Below are positions 1 through 8,289 of a DNA stretch of 24,517 nt, in pieces. The position numbers and the translations under genes were made by a program. The notes under the pieces are model-generated. The model had not been told where the DNA came from. It was given only the letters and a program-made list of their open reading frames with translations, and searched no databases. Source of the stretch: Gemmatimonadota bacterium (GTDB lineage Bacteria; Gemmatimonadota; Gemmatimonadetes; Gemmatimonadales; GWC2-71-9); assembly GCA_025360265.1 (NCBI GenBank), contig JANYCP010000139.1, positions 1 to 24,517 of the forward strand. The letters run 5' to 3'. Each line of letters opens with the position of its first letter. The first letter of the stretch is position 1.

Positions 1-8
1 GTTAGCGA

Positions 9-79
9 TTGCCCCTCTTGGATTCGAACCAAGATTCACGGCTCCAAAGGCCGCTGTCCTGCCATTGGACGAAGGGGCA
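9..79 (-). tRNA. trnQ: tRNA-Gln (anticodon TTG)
   Basis: Read on the minus strand, the sequence folds as a full cloverleaf. The acceptor stem TGCCCCT (79-73) pairs with AGGGGCA (16-10). The D arm is GTCC/GGAC, the anticodon stem GCGGC/GCCGT with loop CTTTGGA, and the T arm CTTGG/CCAAG with loop TTCGAAT. The anticodon is TTG, which reads CAA (and CAG by wobble) as glutamine. The discriminator base is A and no CCA is encoded, so CCA must be added after transcription. It points away from the neighbouring protease gene. Confidence 0.95.
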
Positions 80-116
80 GCAATCACGGGACCAGCAGCA
101 ACTTACATCGGTGACA

Positions 117-165
117 TTGACTCCCGGGAGGGCGCGCCGTAGCGTAGGCTCGGTCCCCCCAGGAG
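117..165 (+). promoter_or_regulatory. Candidate promoter and RBS of the tricorn-like protease gene
   Basis: A TTGACT hexamer (117-122) is followed after exactly 17 bases by TAGCGT (140-145), a fair -35 but a poor -10 match to a housekeeping sigma factor promoter. The spacer holds the perfect palindrome CTCCCGGGAG (121-130), which overlaps the last two bases of the -35. A clear ribosome binding site AGGAG (161-165) lies 6 bases before the ATG at 172. The RBS is certain; the promoter is a guess from hexamers and spacing. Confidence 0.4.
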
Positions 166-171
166 ATTTCG

Positions 172-3100
172 ATGACGCGTCTGCCCCGGTACCTCGCCGC
201 CTGCGTTGCGGTTGGCCTCCAGATTTCGTTGGCGCTTCCGAGCGCGGCGCAGCGACCATCGCCGATCAAGTTTGCCCGCTACGCCAATATCGCCAATGAC
301 GGCCGAATCGCGTTTACCTACCAGGACGACATCTGGGTCGCTGATGCGGGTGGCGGCAATCCACAGCGACTCACGGTCAACATCGCGCGAGATATCGGTC
401 CGCGATTCTCGCCCGATGGCAACTGGATCGCGTTCACCAGCAACCGCAACGGCAACAACGATGTGTATGTCGTGCCATCACGCGGTGGTGAGCCGCGTCA
501 GCTGACCTGGTTCTCTGGTGACGATCAGGCGCTTGGTTGGACACCGGACGGCAGCAACATCATTATCTCGAGTGCCCGCGGCCCTGAAGCTTTCGGGTCG
601 CCGCTGTATCGGCTACCGCTCGACGGTTCGCCGCCGGTGTCGATGGGTATGGCTGCTGCGCGCGCCGGAACGATGAGCCAGGACGCCACGATGGTGGCGT
701 ACAATCGCGGATTGCCGTCGGCGTGGCGCAAGGGGTTCAAGGGGAATGCGACGGCGAACATCGCCGTACAGGACGTCAAGACCGGGCAGATCACCGAGAT
801 CACCCATACCGACCTGCAAAAATACAAGGACGAAGTCAGTGACGTGTATCCGATGTGGGGTGCGGACGGACTGATCTATTTCGCCTCCGAGCGCGACGGC
901 AGCTATAACATCTGGCGGATGTCGCCGAAGGGCGGGACTCCGACGCAAGTCACCCATCACAAGGATGGCGTCTTCTATCCGTCGATGTCACCGGATGGCA
1001 AGAAGCTGGTGTATCAACTCGACTTCGATCTCTGGTCCATGGACATCCCAAATGGCCAGCCGCAGAAGCTTGCAATTGCGCTGGCGTTCGATCCCAAGGA
1101 AAACGACATCGATGTGCTGACGTCGACCAACCGCGCCGATGGATTCGCGCCATCGCCGGATGGCAACTACGTCGCCCTCGATATGCACGGTGACATTCGC
1201 GTCGGGCCGGCCGAGCAAGGGATTGGCGAGAACCTCTCGGTGGCGCACACCGCATGGAAGGAAACGGCGGAGCAGTACTCGCCCGACGGCAAGAAGATCG
1301 CGTACATCTCCGACGAGAGCGGCGACCAGGAAGTCTGGGTGTTCGACGTCGCCACCGGCGAGCGGCGCAAGTTGAGCACGCAGCCGTCGGAGAAGGGTGA
1401 CATCAACTGGGCGCCCAATTCGCAGAAGCTGGCGTACGTCGCGGCCAATCGGATCTGGGAAGTGGATCTGGGGGGCGGTGTGCCGCGCGAGCTGGCGTAC
1501 AACGTGGCCGGCGGCTTCAACCTTTCGCAGTACGCGGCCGACGGCACCTGGCTGGTCTATTCGCGGCGCGACGCCGACCAGAACGCGGATGTGTACCTGT
1601 ATGACATTGCCGCGAAGCACGAATACAACATTTCACAAAGTCCGGCGGCCGAAGGAAACGCCGCGCTCACGCCCGATGGCAAAACGGTGATCTTCACGTC
1701 CAACCGTGACGGTGCAGAGAATCAGCTGTTCGCTGTGTCGTTGGCGAAGTTGAGTGAGGACATGAACGATCCGCTGGTGCGCGAGCGACTCCGTCGCGCG
1801 ACGGGCGGCGGCCGCGGCGGTCGTGGTGGCAGTGGCGCCGACAGCACGGCGGCTGCGGCAGCGTCACGCGCTCCGGTGGGGATTGATCTCACGGCGATCG
1901 AGAAGCGGGCAATTCAGCTGACCCGTGGCGCCGATCCGGTCGGGACCTTCTTCCTCTCTGCGGACGGGCGCACGATCTACTTCACCGTGACCGGTGGCGC
2001 AGGTGGTGGCGGCGGTCGTGGCGGGCGTGGTGGTGGCGCCGCCGCCGCGGACGATCAGGCGACGGGGCTCTTCGCGATGGCAATCGATGGCCGCGATCGG
2101 CGACGCCTTACTGGCGGAACGTTTCCCGCCCTGCAACCGAGCTGGGATCGCAAGGCCATCTTCTTCCGCGCCAACGGCACGCCCGCGGCAGGTGAAACCG
2201 GCAGCGGATCGGAGGTGCACAAGATCACCCTCGCCGCGCCCACAAAGAATGATCGCGTCAACTTCACCTTCGAGGTGCGGGTCGACCGTCGCGAAGAGTG
2301 GAAGCAGATGTTCAACGAAACATGGCGGGCGATGAAGTACCGCTACTACGACGAGAAGATGAACAACCACGACTGGGCGGCGATCAAGGCGAAGTACGAG
2401 CCGCTGCTCAAGTACGTCGGTACCAACGAGGACGTCTACGATCTTGGCAACGCCATGATCGGTGAGATGAATTCATCGCACACCGGCGTGAGCGGGCCCG
2501 CAACGCACGTCATGCCGCGCGTTTACACGACACGCTCGGTGGGATTCGAAATGGAGCCGGCTGCGGGCCGCTACCGGATCTCGCACATCTACCGCGCAGG
2601 TCCGGCCGACAAGGAATGGCTCGGCCTGAGCGTGGGCGACTACGTCCTGGCCATCGACGGCCAGGAGATCACGGCGAAGGACAACTACTGGAAGATCCTC
2701 AGCACCACGACCAACGAGTACATCCCGGTCAAGGTCGCGAAGACCGCCACCGGCGAAGGTGCGCGCGTGGTGCGCATCGCCAGCGTCACCAATCTCGGCA
2801 ACATCAAGTACGAGGAATGGGTGGAGAACAATCGCGATATCGTCGAGAAGGCAACCGCCGGGCAGATCGCGTACGTGCACGTTCGCGCCATGGATGCACC
2901 GTCGCTGGCCCGATTTCAGAATGAGATCGACCGGTTCTGGAACAAGCAGGGGATCATTGTCGACATCCGGAACAACGGCGGCGGCAACATCGACCAGGAA
3001 CTGATCGATATCCTCGAGCGACGCCCCTACGAGTTCTGGAACAACCGCAACGGTGCCCCGACGTGGGGACGCCGACCACACCAGGCCATTGCAGGACCAA

Positions 3101-3447
3101 AGGTCATGATGGTGAATGGCCGGTCTGCATCGGACGCGGAAGTGACGCCGCTGGCGTTTCGACAGCTCGGACTTGGTCGCATTGTCGGCAATCCGACGTC
3201 AGCGCAGGTCATTGCCACCGGGAGCTATGCGTTGATCAACGGCGGTGCAGTGCGAACGCCGGGCGCACTGGTGGTGACGTATGATCCGACCAAACCGAAC
3301 AACTACGGCATCAACCTCGAGAACTTCGGCGTCGCACCGGATGTCTGGGTGAAGAATTCGCCGATGGATGAGGTGAAGGGGATTGACCGGGAGTTGCAGG
3401 CGGCCATCGATGAGGTGATGCGAATGTTGAAGGCAGGGGTGCACTGA
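172..3447 (+). CDS. Secreted tricorn-like S41 family peptidase (PD40 propeller, PDZ, S41 core)
   Basis: A 1091-aa extracytoplasmic peptidase, probably degrading peptides in the periplasm. Residues 1-27 form a signal peptide (hydrophobic core, then PSAAQ before a likely cut). Residues about 30-530 hold repeated PD40/WD40-like blades with the recurring pattern SPDG, FTSNRNG and similar, and a second propeller-like stretch runs about 590-700. A PDZ domain lies about 795-880, followed by the S41 core. All tricorn catalytic positions have counterparts: Ser769-His770 (in NSSH), the nucleophile Ser987 (in GRSASDAE) and Glu1050 (in NLENFGVAPD). Thus it looks active. Two Gly/Arg-rich inserts (about residues 544-565 and 608-630) separate the propeller from the rest. 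Length is close to archaeal tricorn (about 1070 aa). The ATG is fixed by AGGAG 6 bases upstream. It converges with ispE across 22 bases. Family assignment is firm; the substrate is unknown. Confidence 0.93.
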   Translation: MTRLPRYLAACVAVGLQISLALPSAAQRPSPIKFARYANIANDGRIAFTYQDDIWVADAGGGNPQRLTVNIARDIGPRFSPDGNWIAFTSNRNGNNDVYVVPSRGGEPRQLTWFSGDDQALGWTPDGSNIIISSARGPEAFGSPLYRLPLDGSPPVSMGMAAARAGTMSQDATMVAYNRGLPSAWRKGFKGNATANIAVQDVKTGQITEITHTDLQKYKDEVSDVYPMWGADGLIYFASERDGSYNIWRMSPKGGTPTQVTHHKDGVFYPSMSPDGKKLVYQLDFDLWSMDIPNGQPQKLAIALAFDPKENDIDVLTSTNRADGFAPSPDGNYVALDMHGDIRVGPAEQGIGENLSVAHTAWKETAEQYSPDGKKIAYISDESGDQEVWVFDVATGERRKLSTQPSEKGDINWAPNSQKLAYVAANRIWEVDLGGGVPRELAYNVAGGFNLSQYAADGTWLVYSRRDADQNADVYLYDIAAKHEYNISQSPAAEGNAALTPDGKTVIFTSNRDGAENQLFAVSLAKLSEDMNDPLVRERLRRATGGGRGGRGGSGADSTAAAAASRAPVGIDLTAIEKRAIQLTRGADPVGTFFLSADGRTIYFTVTGGAGGGGGRGGRGGGAAAADDQATGLFAMAIDGRDRRRLTGGTFPALQPSWDRKAIFFRANGTPAAGETGSGSEVHKITLAAPTKNDRVNFTFEVRVDRREEWKQMFNETWRAMKYRYYDEKMNNHDWAAIKAKYEPLLKYVGTNEDVYDLGNAMIGEMNSSHTGVSGPATHVMPRVYTTRSVGFEMEPAAGRYRISHIYRAGPADKEWLGLSVGDYVLAIDGQEITAKDNYWKILSTTTNEYIPVKVAKTATGEGARVVRIASVTNLGNIKYEEWVENNRDIVEKATAGQIAYVHVRAMDAPSLARFQNEIDRFWNKQGIIVDIRNNGGGNIDQELIDILERRPYEFWNNRNGAPTWGRRPHQAIAGPKVMMVNGRSASDAEVTPLAFRQLGLGRIVGNPTSAQVIATGSYALINGGAVRTPGALVVTYDPTKPNNYGINLENFGVAPDVWVKNSPMDEVKGIDRELQAAIDEVMRMLKAGVH

Positions 3448-3469
3448 GTCTGGAGGTCCCTCGCTGCGC

Positions 3470-4327
3470 TCAGGACGAGGACGTCTTCACCGTCACTCCG
3501 TGCTTGTTCCCCAACTGCAGCGCGGCATCATCACGGTCTCGCTCGCTGCGATAGACGGCAAACAGCGTCGACCCCGATCCGCTCATGCGGCAGAGCATCG
3601 GGTGTGTGCCGGCGAGAGCCTCAAACCCGGCACGGACTGCCGGCAACCGGCCGAACACGGCCGATTCGAAGTCGTTGCCGGCGAGCCGCGCGATGTCGCT
3701 CCAACTCTGCAGCACGTCGAGATCGAGTGCCACGCTGCCACGTGGTCCCGCCGATTGCCGCGCCTCATCCACCCAACCGTACGCATCCGCGGTAGGAACA
3801 GGTACGCCGGGCAATAGCAGCAGCATTGGCATCGACGCGAGTGGAGGCAGCTGGAGCATCCGCTGGCCGTGTCCCCAAGCCAGCGCGCACGACGCCTCGA
3901 GCATGAAGAACGGCACATCGGCGCCCAGTCGGGTGGCGATGTTCAGCAGCTCGGCGCGCGGAATGGCATTGCCGGCGAGCTGATTGACGGCGAGTAGCGC
4001 GGCAGCGGCATCACTCGATCCGCCGCCGAGTCCGCCGCCGGCGGGAATCCGTTTGGTGAGGTGGAGTTGCACGCCACACTTGCGGCCGGTTGCCGCGAGC
4101 ACCGCATCGGCAGCGCGCCAGGCAAGGTTCTGTTCAGTGGGGCCGACATCAGCGCCCTCGACCGTTAGCGCGATGCCGTTGGCAGTGCGACTGATGCTGA
4201 GCGTGTCGGCGAGTGCGATCCTGCAGAACAACGTCTCGATGCCGTGATAGCCATCGGACTCACGCGCGAGCACGCGAAGGAAAAGGTTGACCTTCGCCGG
4301 ACACTCGCGCGTGAGCGTGTCAGTCAT
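3470..4327 (-). CDS. ispE: 4-diphosphocytidyl-2-C-methyl-D-erythritol kinase (IspE)
   Basis: Cytosolic GHMP-family kinase of the MEP isoprenoid pathway, phosphorylating the 2-hydroxyl of CDP-methylerythritol with ATP. The 285-aa product matches the usual length (E. coli about 283). Lys12 in CPAKVNLFL and Asp137 in GADVPFF correspond to the catalytic pair; the glycine-rich ATP loop PAGGGLGGGSSDA spans 95-107; the C-terminal GHMP motif MSGSGSTLF is present. The frame is open upstream by about 100 codons, but the ATG at 4327 is chosen because it precedes the conserved N terminus directly and overlaps the stop of the upstream membrane-protein gene as ATGA (4327-4324). It is the last gene of the pdxJ operon. 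Confidence 0.95.
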   Translation of the reverse strand: MTDTLTRECPAKVNLFLRVLARESDGYHGIETLFCRIALADTLSISRTANGIALTVEGADVGPTEQNLAWRAADAVLAATGRKCGVQLHLTKRIPAGGGLGGGSSDAAAALLAVNQLAGNAIPRAELLNIATRLGADVPFFMLEASCALAWGHGQRMLQLPPLASMPMLLLLPGVPVPTADAYGWVDEARQSAGPRGSVALDLDVLQSWSDIARLAGNDFESAVFGRLPAVRAGFEALAGTHPMLCRMSGSGSTLFAVYRSERDRDDAALQLGNKHGVTVKTSSS

Positions 4328-5343
4328 GGTGTCGCTGGTGGCACCTTGAGGTGGACGCCGGTGCGAGCAGCAGAGAGCGCGCCGAGAAACGTGATCGGAA
4401 TGAACGTCGTGACGTGGTACGTCACCGCACAGGCGAGCGCGGCTGCAGGATTTACCGCGTACAGCGACAGTGCCGCGGGAATGATCGTTTCGAATACGCC
4501 AACGAAGCCAGGTGACGATGGCAACGCGATGCCGAACATCAACGCACCCTGCAGGATGAGGGCACCGGAGAACGGCACATCGAACCCGAACGCGAGGAAC
4601 GCGACATAGAACGCGCTGCCATTGATGAGCCAAATCAGCAGCGACCAGAGGATCACAGGAATTGCGCGTCGAGGATCACGTAGCGCGCCGAGTCCGCGCA
4701 ACACGTTGTCGGCGAAGTGCACAAGTTTCTGGCCGATGGCACCCTTCGGCAGGATCCATCGCACGATCCGAAGTGCAGTTTCCCGCTGCCACGCCGCGAT
4801 GATCGCCATCACCAGAGCCGCAACGCAGATCGAACCGGTATAGACCGCAAGCTTGGCTATCGGCGGGCCTTTCCCAATCGTCACGCCTTCGGGGAGGTGT
4901 GCGGTCATCAACCCGATCCCGAGAAGACCTACCGCAGTCAGTCCGTCGAGGACTCGCTCGACCGCAACGCTCGAAAGCGCGGCGGCGAACGGTACGCGTG
5001 CGATGCGGCTGATCGCTGCGACGCGCAGCACTTCACCCGCACGCAACGGCAACACGTTGTTGGCGGCAAACCCGATTGCGATCGCGTGCCAGAGTGGCGC
5101 GTCGGGAAGTGCGGTATCGTCTTCGCGACGAAGCAACAGTTTCCACCGCGGCACACGCAATGCGAACGGCAGCGTCGCAAGCGCAATCGCCGCGAGCATC
5201 GTGAGAACTCGCACCGTCTTGATTTGTTCCCACACCGACGAAAAATCTGTCTTGCGGAACGCCCACCAGACGAGTCCGGCGGAAATCGCAACACCGAGAC
5301 CGACTTGCAGCGCGCGTGCGCTGCGCCGCTCAGGCGGCGTCAC
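4324..5343 (-). CDS. YbhN/AglD-type integral membrane protein (LPG synthase TM domain, UPF0104)
   Basis: A 339-aa inner-membrane protein with about seven or eight hydrophobic helices, resembling the flippase-like transmembrane domain of lysylphosphatidylglycerol synthases but without the catalytic C-terminal domain. Family signatures are visible: NNVLPLRAGEVLR (95-107), VERVLDG (128-134) and PSSPGFVGVFE (275-285). Members are thought to move or modify lipids; the actual substrate here is unknown. The start is GTG at 5343, overlapping the stop of the upstream gene by 14 bases, and its stop overlaps the ispE start as ATGA. Placement directly before an isoprenoid-pathway gene fits a lipid role but does not prove it. 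Confidence 0.85.
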   Translation of the reverse strand: MTPPERRSARALQVGLGVAISAGLVWWAFRKTDFSSVWEQIKTVRVLTMLAAIALATLPFALRVPRWKLLLRREDDTALPDAPLWHAIAIGFAANNVLPLRAGEVLRVAAISRIARVPFAAALSSVAVERVLDGLTAVGLLGIGLMTAHLPEGVTIGKGPPIAKLAVYTGSICVAALVMAIIAAWQRETALRIVRWILPKGAIGQKLVHFADNVLRGLGALRDPRRAIPVILWSLLIWLINGSAFYVAFLAFGFDVPFSGALILQGALMFGIALPSSPGFVGVFETIIPAALSLYAVNPAAALACAVTYHVTTFIPITFLGALSAARTGVHLKVPPATP

Positions 5344-7039
5344 GCGCCAGCGGGACGAGGTCGAGCAATTCGCGGATGTAGGGCCGCAACGAATCGAGCG
5401 ACGTATCGGAATCGGCGAGCATTGACTGAATCTCCATTCGGAGTTCCTCCGCTCGCGAGAGGGCGGCAGTGCCGCGATACAGCAGCGCGGTGATCGGCAC
5501 GATCTCTGCCGCGATCAACCCGCTGACGCTCGGCGTGTTGTCGCGCGTGGCCAGCGAGAGCGCACCACGCGTCCCGAAGGCGCGCTCGAGCCGACTTGGG
5601 GCGCCGGGTGCCACGGTGGGAATCGCCGGCGCGTCATGATCCGGCGCCAGTGATTCAATCGCGACGATGTCGGTCGTGTCCTCTGGCGCCAGTAACGCAA
5701 TGTCTATGACATCGGCTTCGGTATCGGCGGGCGCGAGGGAATCGATGGAGACAATTTCCGGCTCTGGCGCACTCGGAGCGATCACCTTCGGTTCGAACCC
5801 GCCCGCCGGTGCACCGCGGCCTACCATCAGCAGAGACGTGGCAATCGCATCGCGACGGCGCGTAATAGTCTGCACATCGGGCGTGGCGCCCGCCTCGACC
5901 AGGAAGCGTCCGCAACCGCGCACCATCGCGACGAACGCATCGGGACGTTCGGCGGCCACGCGATTGCGAATCGCAGCCGAAATCGCTTCGGCCAGAGGCG
6001 CGAGGAATCGACCGGTGGCACTGCGCGACGGCATCGCCGCCAGTGAGCGGTGCAGGACGAAGAGGCGCAGGTCGCGCGCCGCCGGTGATGTTGGTCGGGC
6101 GAGCGCGTCGGCCACCATGAGCAGGTGATCACCGACGCCAACGAGTTCCACTGGCACCGGATCGGCGTCGGGGAGTGCGGCCGGCGCCGTTCCTTCGCGC
6201 AAGATGGCGTCGACACCATTTGGGGCGAGCGCCAGGATCGAGACGACGTCGCTTTCGGATGCATAGGCATCGAGCAGGCGACGGGCGATCGATTCGAGTT
6301 CCACCGGGGCGACGACGATCTGCCCCGCGTCCGCCACGGATCGCGCAATCGCAGCAAGCGCATGAGCCGCGTCGGCGAAGACCGTCGCGACATTCGGCGG
6401 CGCCGGTGCATCACCGAGCAGTGCGCGTGTGGCGACTTCCATCGCATCGAGCAATTCCGGGAGCGGCGACAGCTCTGCCGATCCGCCGAGCCCGCGAAGC
6501 GATTGCATCCGCTCGAGGACGCTGGCGAGTGCCATCGACGGAAGAATCGGTGCCAGTGCGCGGGATGCCTGCTCCAGCGATCCGGCGATCAACGCCGACT
6601 CGCGAGCGATGAACGCCCGCACGCCCGGCGTGAGCGCGGCGGGCGCCGGCGTCGCCGCCCGTGCAGGCTTTCCCGTCATGACCTGCTCAAAGCGTTCTGC
6701 GAGGGTCAAGGCCTGACGATCGTCGGCGGCGTCCCAGCGACCAGCGTGCCCCACCAAAATCCGTAGCGCACCCAAGCCGTCCACCCACGCCTCGCGGGCA
6801 CTCGGGTCCCATGGAAGGGCATGGTCTCGCACCTGGCGGGCAATCGCTTCAAGTCCGGCCGCCGCGCGAGCGTACGTTCCCAATCCTGCCATCAGCGCCG
6901 CACCGCGCAAGGCACGCGCTCCGCGCACCAGCCGCTCGGCGTCGGGGCGCTCGCGGGCTTGCGCCAATGGCTCGAGGTCGGCGAGATACTCGTTGGCCTC
7001 GAGCGCAAAGAACTCGGCGCGGCGCGGCGCGCTGCTCAT
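5330..7039 (-). CDS. Protein with two pseudo-Hpt (degenerate histidine phosphotransfer) domains
   Basis: A 569-aa soluble protein, rich in Ala, Asp and Glu, with no signal peptide or membrane segment. Residues 9-75 follow the Hpt pattern of CheA-type kinases (FxxEAxEYLxxLE, then a conserved LRGAA helix turn and LE), but the residue aligned with the phosphorylated histidine is Arg42 (ARALRGAA instead of aHtLKGaa). A second copy lies at about 143-205 (FIARESxLIxxSLE, then MQSLRGLGGSAEL), with Gln179 in the histidine position. The middle (210-390) is helical and unassigned; 390-500 is acidic and repeats short 'SLAPxD' and 'LLAPED' phrases; the C terminus (520-569) is helical again. It begins with ATG at 7039, overlapping the pdxJ stop as ATGA. 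No kinase or response-regulator gene is nearby. Function unknown; scaffold in a two-component or chemosensory-like system is an inference. Confidence 0.75.
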   Translation of the reverse strand: MSSAPRRAEFFALEANEYLADLEPLAQARERPDAERLVRGARALRGAALMAGLGTYARAAAGLEAIARQVRDHALPWDPSAREAWVDGLGALRILVGHAGRWDAADDRQALTLAERFEQVMTGKPARAATPAPAALTPGVRAFIARESALIAGSLEQASRALAPILPSMALASVLERMQSLRGLGGSAELSPLPELLDAMEVATRALLGDAPAPPNVATVFADAAHALAAIARSVADAGQIVVAPVELESIARRLLDAYASESDVVSILALAPNGVDAILREGTAPAALPDADPVPVELVGVGDHLLMVADALARPTSPAARDLRLFVLHRSLAAMPSRSATGRFLAPLAEAISAAIRNRVAAERPDAFVAMVRGCGRFLVEAGATPDVQTITRRRDAIATSLLMVGRGAPAGGFEPKVIAPSAPEPEIVSIDSLAPADTEADVIDIALLAPEDTTDIVAIESLAPDHDAPAIPTVAPGAPSRLERAFGTRGALSLATRDNTPSVSGLIAAEIVPITALLYRGTAALSRAEELRMEIQSMLADSDTSLDSLRPYIRELLDLVPLARDAA

Positions 7040-7761
7040 CCGCGCGCCTGCTGCAGCAGCAACTTCATTTCCTTGACCGCCGGGCCGATACCCGTGAACA
7101 GCGCTCGGCTCACGATGCTATGTCCGATGTTCAGCTCCTCGATCGCTTCGATCCGGGCGACGGGTTGCACGTTCTGGTACGTGAGGCCATGACCGGCATG
7201 CACCGCCAGTCCCATGCTGGCGGCATGGTCGGCTGCGCGGCGGATTTCATCGAGCGCGACGGCATTCTCCCGCCAATGCTGGGAGTATCGGCCGGTGTGC
7301 AGTTCGACTGCCGGTACGCCCAGGTCCTTCGCGGCGTCGATCTGGGCGAGGTCGGGGTCGATGAACAATGATACGTGGAGGCCAGCTTCGTCGAGGCGAC
7401 GGATCGCGGTCCGGAGATTCGCGTCGCGACGGGACAGGTCGAGGCCTCCCTCCGTGGTCACTTCCTCGCGACGCTCGGGCACCAGGGTCACCTGGTACGG
7501 CCGCAGGTCGCAGGCGATCGAGACGATCTCGTCGCGTGCCGCCAGCTCGAGGTTGCAGACGGTCGTGACCGCTTTGGCGATCGCAACCACGTCGCGGTCC
7601 TGGATATGACGCCGATCCTCGCGCAGGTGAATCGTGATTCCGTCAGCACCCGCCGCCTCGGCTTCACGCGCCGCGAGGAGCGGATCGGGCTCGTCGGTCT
7701 TGCGAGCCTCCCGCACCGTGGCCACATGGTCGACGTTGATGTAGAGCCGTTGCAGTCGCAT
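7036..7761 (-). CDS. pdxJ: Pyridoxine 5'-phosphate synthase (PdxJ)
   Basis: Cytosolic TIM-barrel enzyme condensing 1-deoxy-D-xylulose 5-phosphate with 3-amino-2-oxopropyl phosphate to pyridoxine 5'-phosphate, the last ring-forming step of the DXP-dependent vitamin B6 route. The 241-aa product has the expected length. Hallmarks are INVDHVATVREAR at 8-20, HLREDRRHI with His45, Arg47 and His52, Glu72 in CNLELA, the EVTTEGGLD segment, HTGRY, and HAGHGLTYQNV near the C terminus. ATG at 7761 gives the canonical N terminus. It is first in a four-gene minus-strand operon and diverges from a small secreted-protein gene across 52 bases. Confidence 0.96.
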   Translation of the reverse strand: MRLQRLYINVDHVATVREARKTDEPDPLLAAREAEAAGADGITIHLREDRRHIQDRDVVAIAKAVTTVCNLELAARDEIVSIACDLRPYQVTLVPERREEVTTEGGLDLSRRDANLRTAIRRLDEAGLHVSLFIDPDLAQIDAAKDLGVPAVELHTGRYSQHWRENAVALDEIRRAADHAASMGLAVHAGHGLTYQNVQPVARIEAIEELNIGHSIVSRALFTGIGPAVKEMKLLLQQARG

Positions 7762-7813
7762 TCACATTCCGGAGTATTACGTTTCGCTCTTACGTCCCCC
7801 AGGAGGACGCTGC
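7762..7813. promoter_or_regulatory. Divergent promoter region between pdxJ operon and small secreted-protein gene
   Basis: The only space for promoters of both divergent units is these 52 bases. On the minus strand TAATAC (complement of 7774-7779) is a reasonable -10, which would leave only a very short leader before the pdxJ ATG; no good -35 is seen at the right distance. On the plus strand a strong ribosome binding site AGGAGG (7801-7806) sits 7 bases before the ATG at 7814. The RBS is clear; promoter placement is tentative. Confidence 0.4.
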
Positions 7814-8278
7814 ATGTCAAAAGTCGCTACTCATCGTCTTGTCGCGCTACTGCTCGTTGCTTCGCCGCTTTCCGCGTTCGCCCAGACGCCGGCGGGTGGT
7901 GCAACGCCGAGCGCAGCCGTTTCGGAGTTTATGCGCGCGCTGGCGGACAGCAACCTCACTCGGGTGGCACAGTTGTGGGGCAACGCCAAGGGACCGGTGA
8001 GCAGCTCCCGTCCCAAGGGTTATGAGAAGAAGATCGTGATCATGCAGGCGCTGCTGCGCGGGGTCGTGGCGAAGCCGGTTGGCGACGTCGCCGCCGACAA
8101 GGGCGGCATGCGGACGGTGACCACCCAGCTTTCACACAACGGCTGCCTGGTGACCATCCCGGTCAACGTCGTGAAATCGAGTGTGGGGTGGCTGGTGCAC
8201 GACTTCGACGACGTCGAGGCAAGCAAGATCAACCAGCCCTGCGAGGCCAGCAAGCGCCCCGGGAACCTGGAGCCGTAG
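7814..8278 (+). CDS. Small secreted protein of unknown function
   Basis: A 154-aa protein with a typical signal peptide (residues 1-23: Lys and Arg early, hydrophobic core LVALLLVASPL, then AFA before the cut at AQ/TP). The mature part begins with an Ala-rich helix AVSEFMRALADSNLTRVAQLWG, which resembles the opening helix of NTF2-like or DUF4878-type lipoprotein domains, followed by beta-rich sequence ending VGWLVHDFDDV. Two cysteines (in HNGCLV and NQPCEA) could form a disulfide. The start is set by AGGAGG 7 bases upstream. It is a single-gene unit that converges with methylmalonyl-CoA epimerase, the stops being 11 bases apart. I do not recognise it as a named gene; an NTF2-like fold is only a suggestion. 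Confidence 0.8.
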   Translation: MSKVATHRLVALLLVASPLSAFAQTPAGGATPSAAVSEFMRALADSNLTRVAQLWGNAKGPVSSSRPKGYEKKIVIMQALLRGVVAKPVGDVAADKGGMRTVTTQLSHNGCLVTIPVNVVKSSVGWLVHDFDDVEASKINQPCEASKRPGNLEP

Positions 8279-8289
8279 CCTAGGGTTAA

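Noticed and set aside
4328..4633. N-terminal extension of ispE by about 100 codons
   Set aside because: The extension overlaps the membrane-protein gene in another frame, is Arg/Cys/His-rich, and precedes the conserved IspE N terminus; the ATG at 4327 with ATGA overlap is far better.
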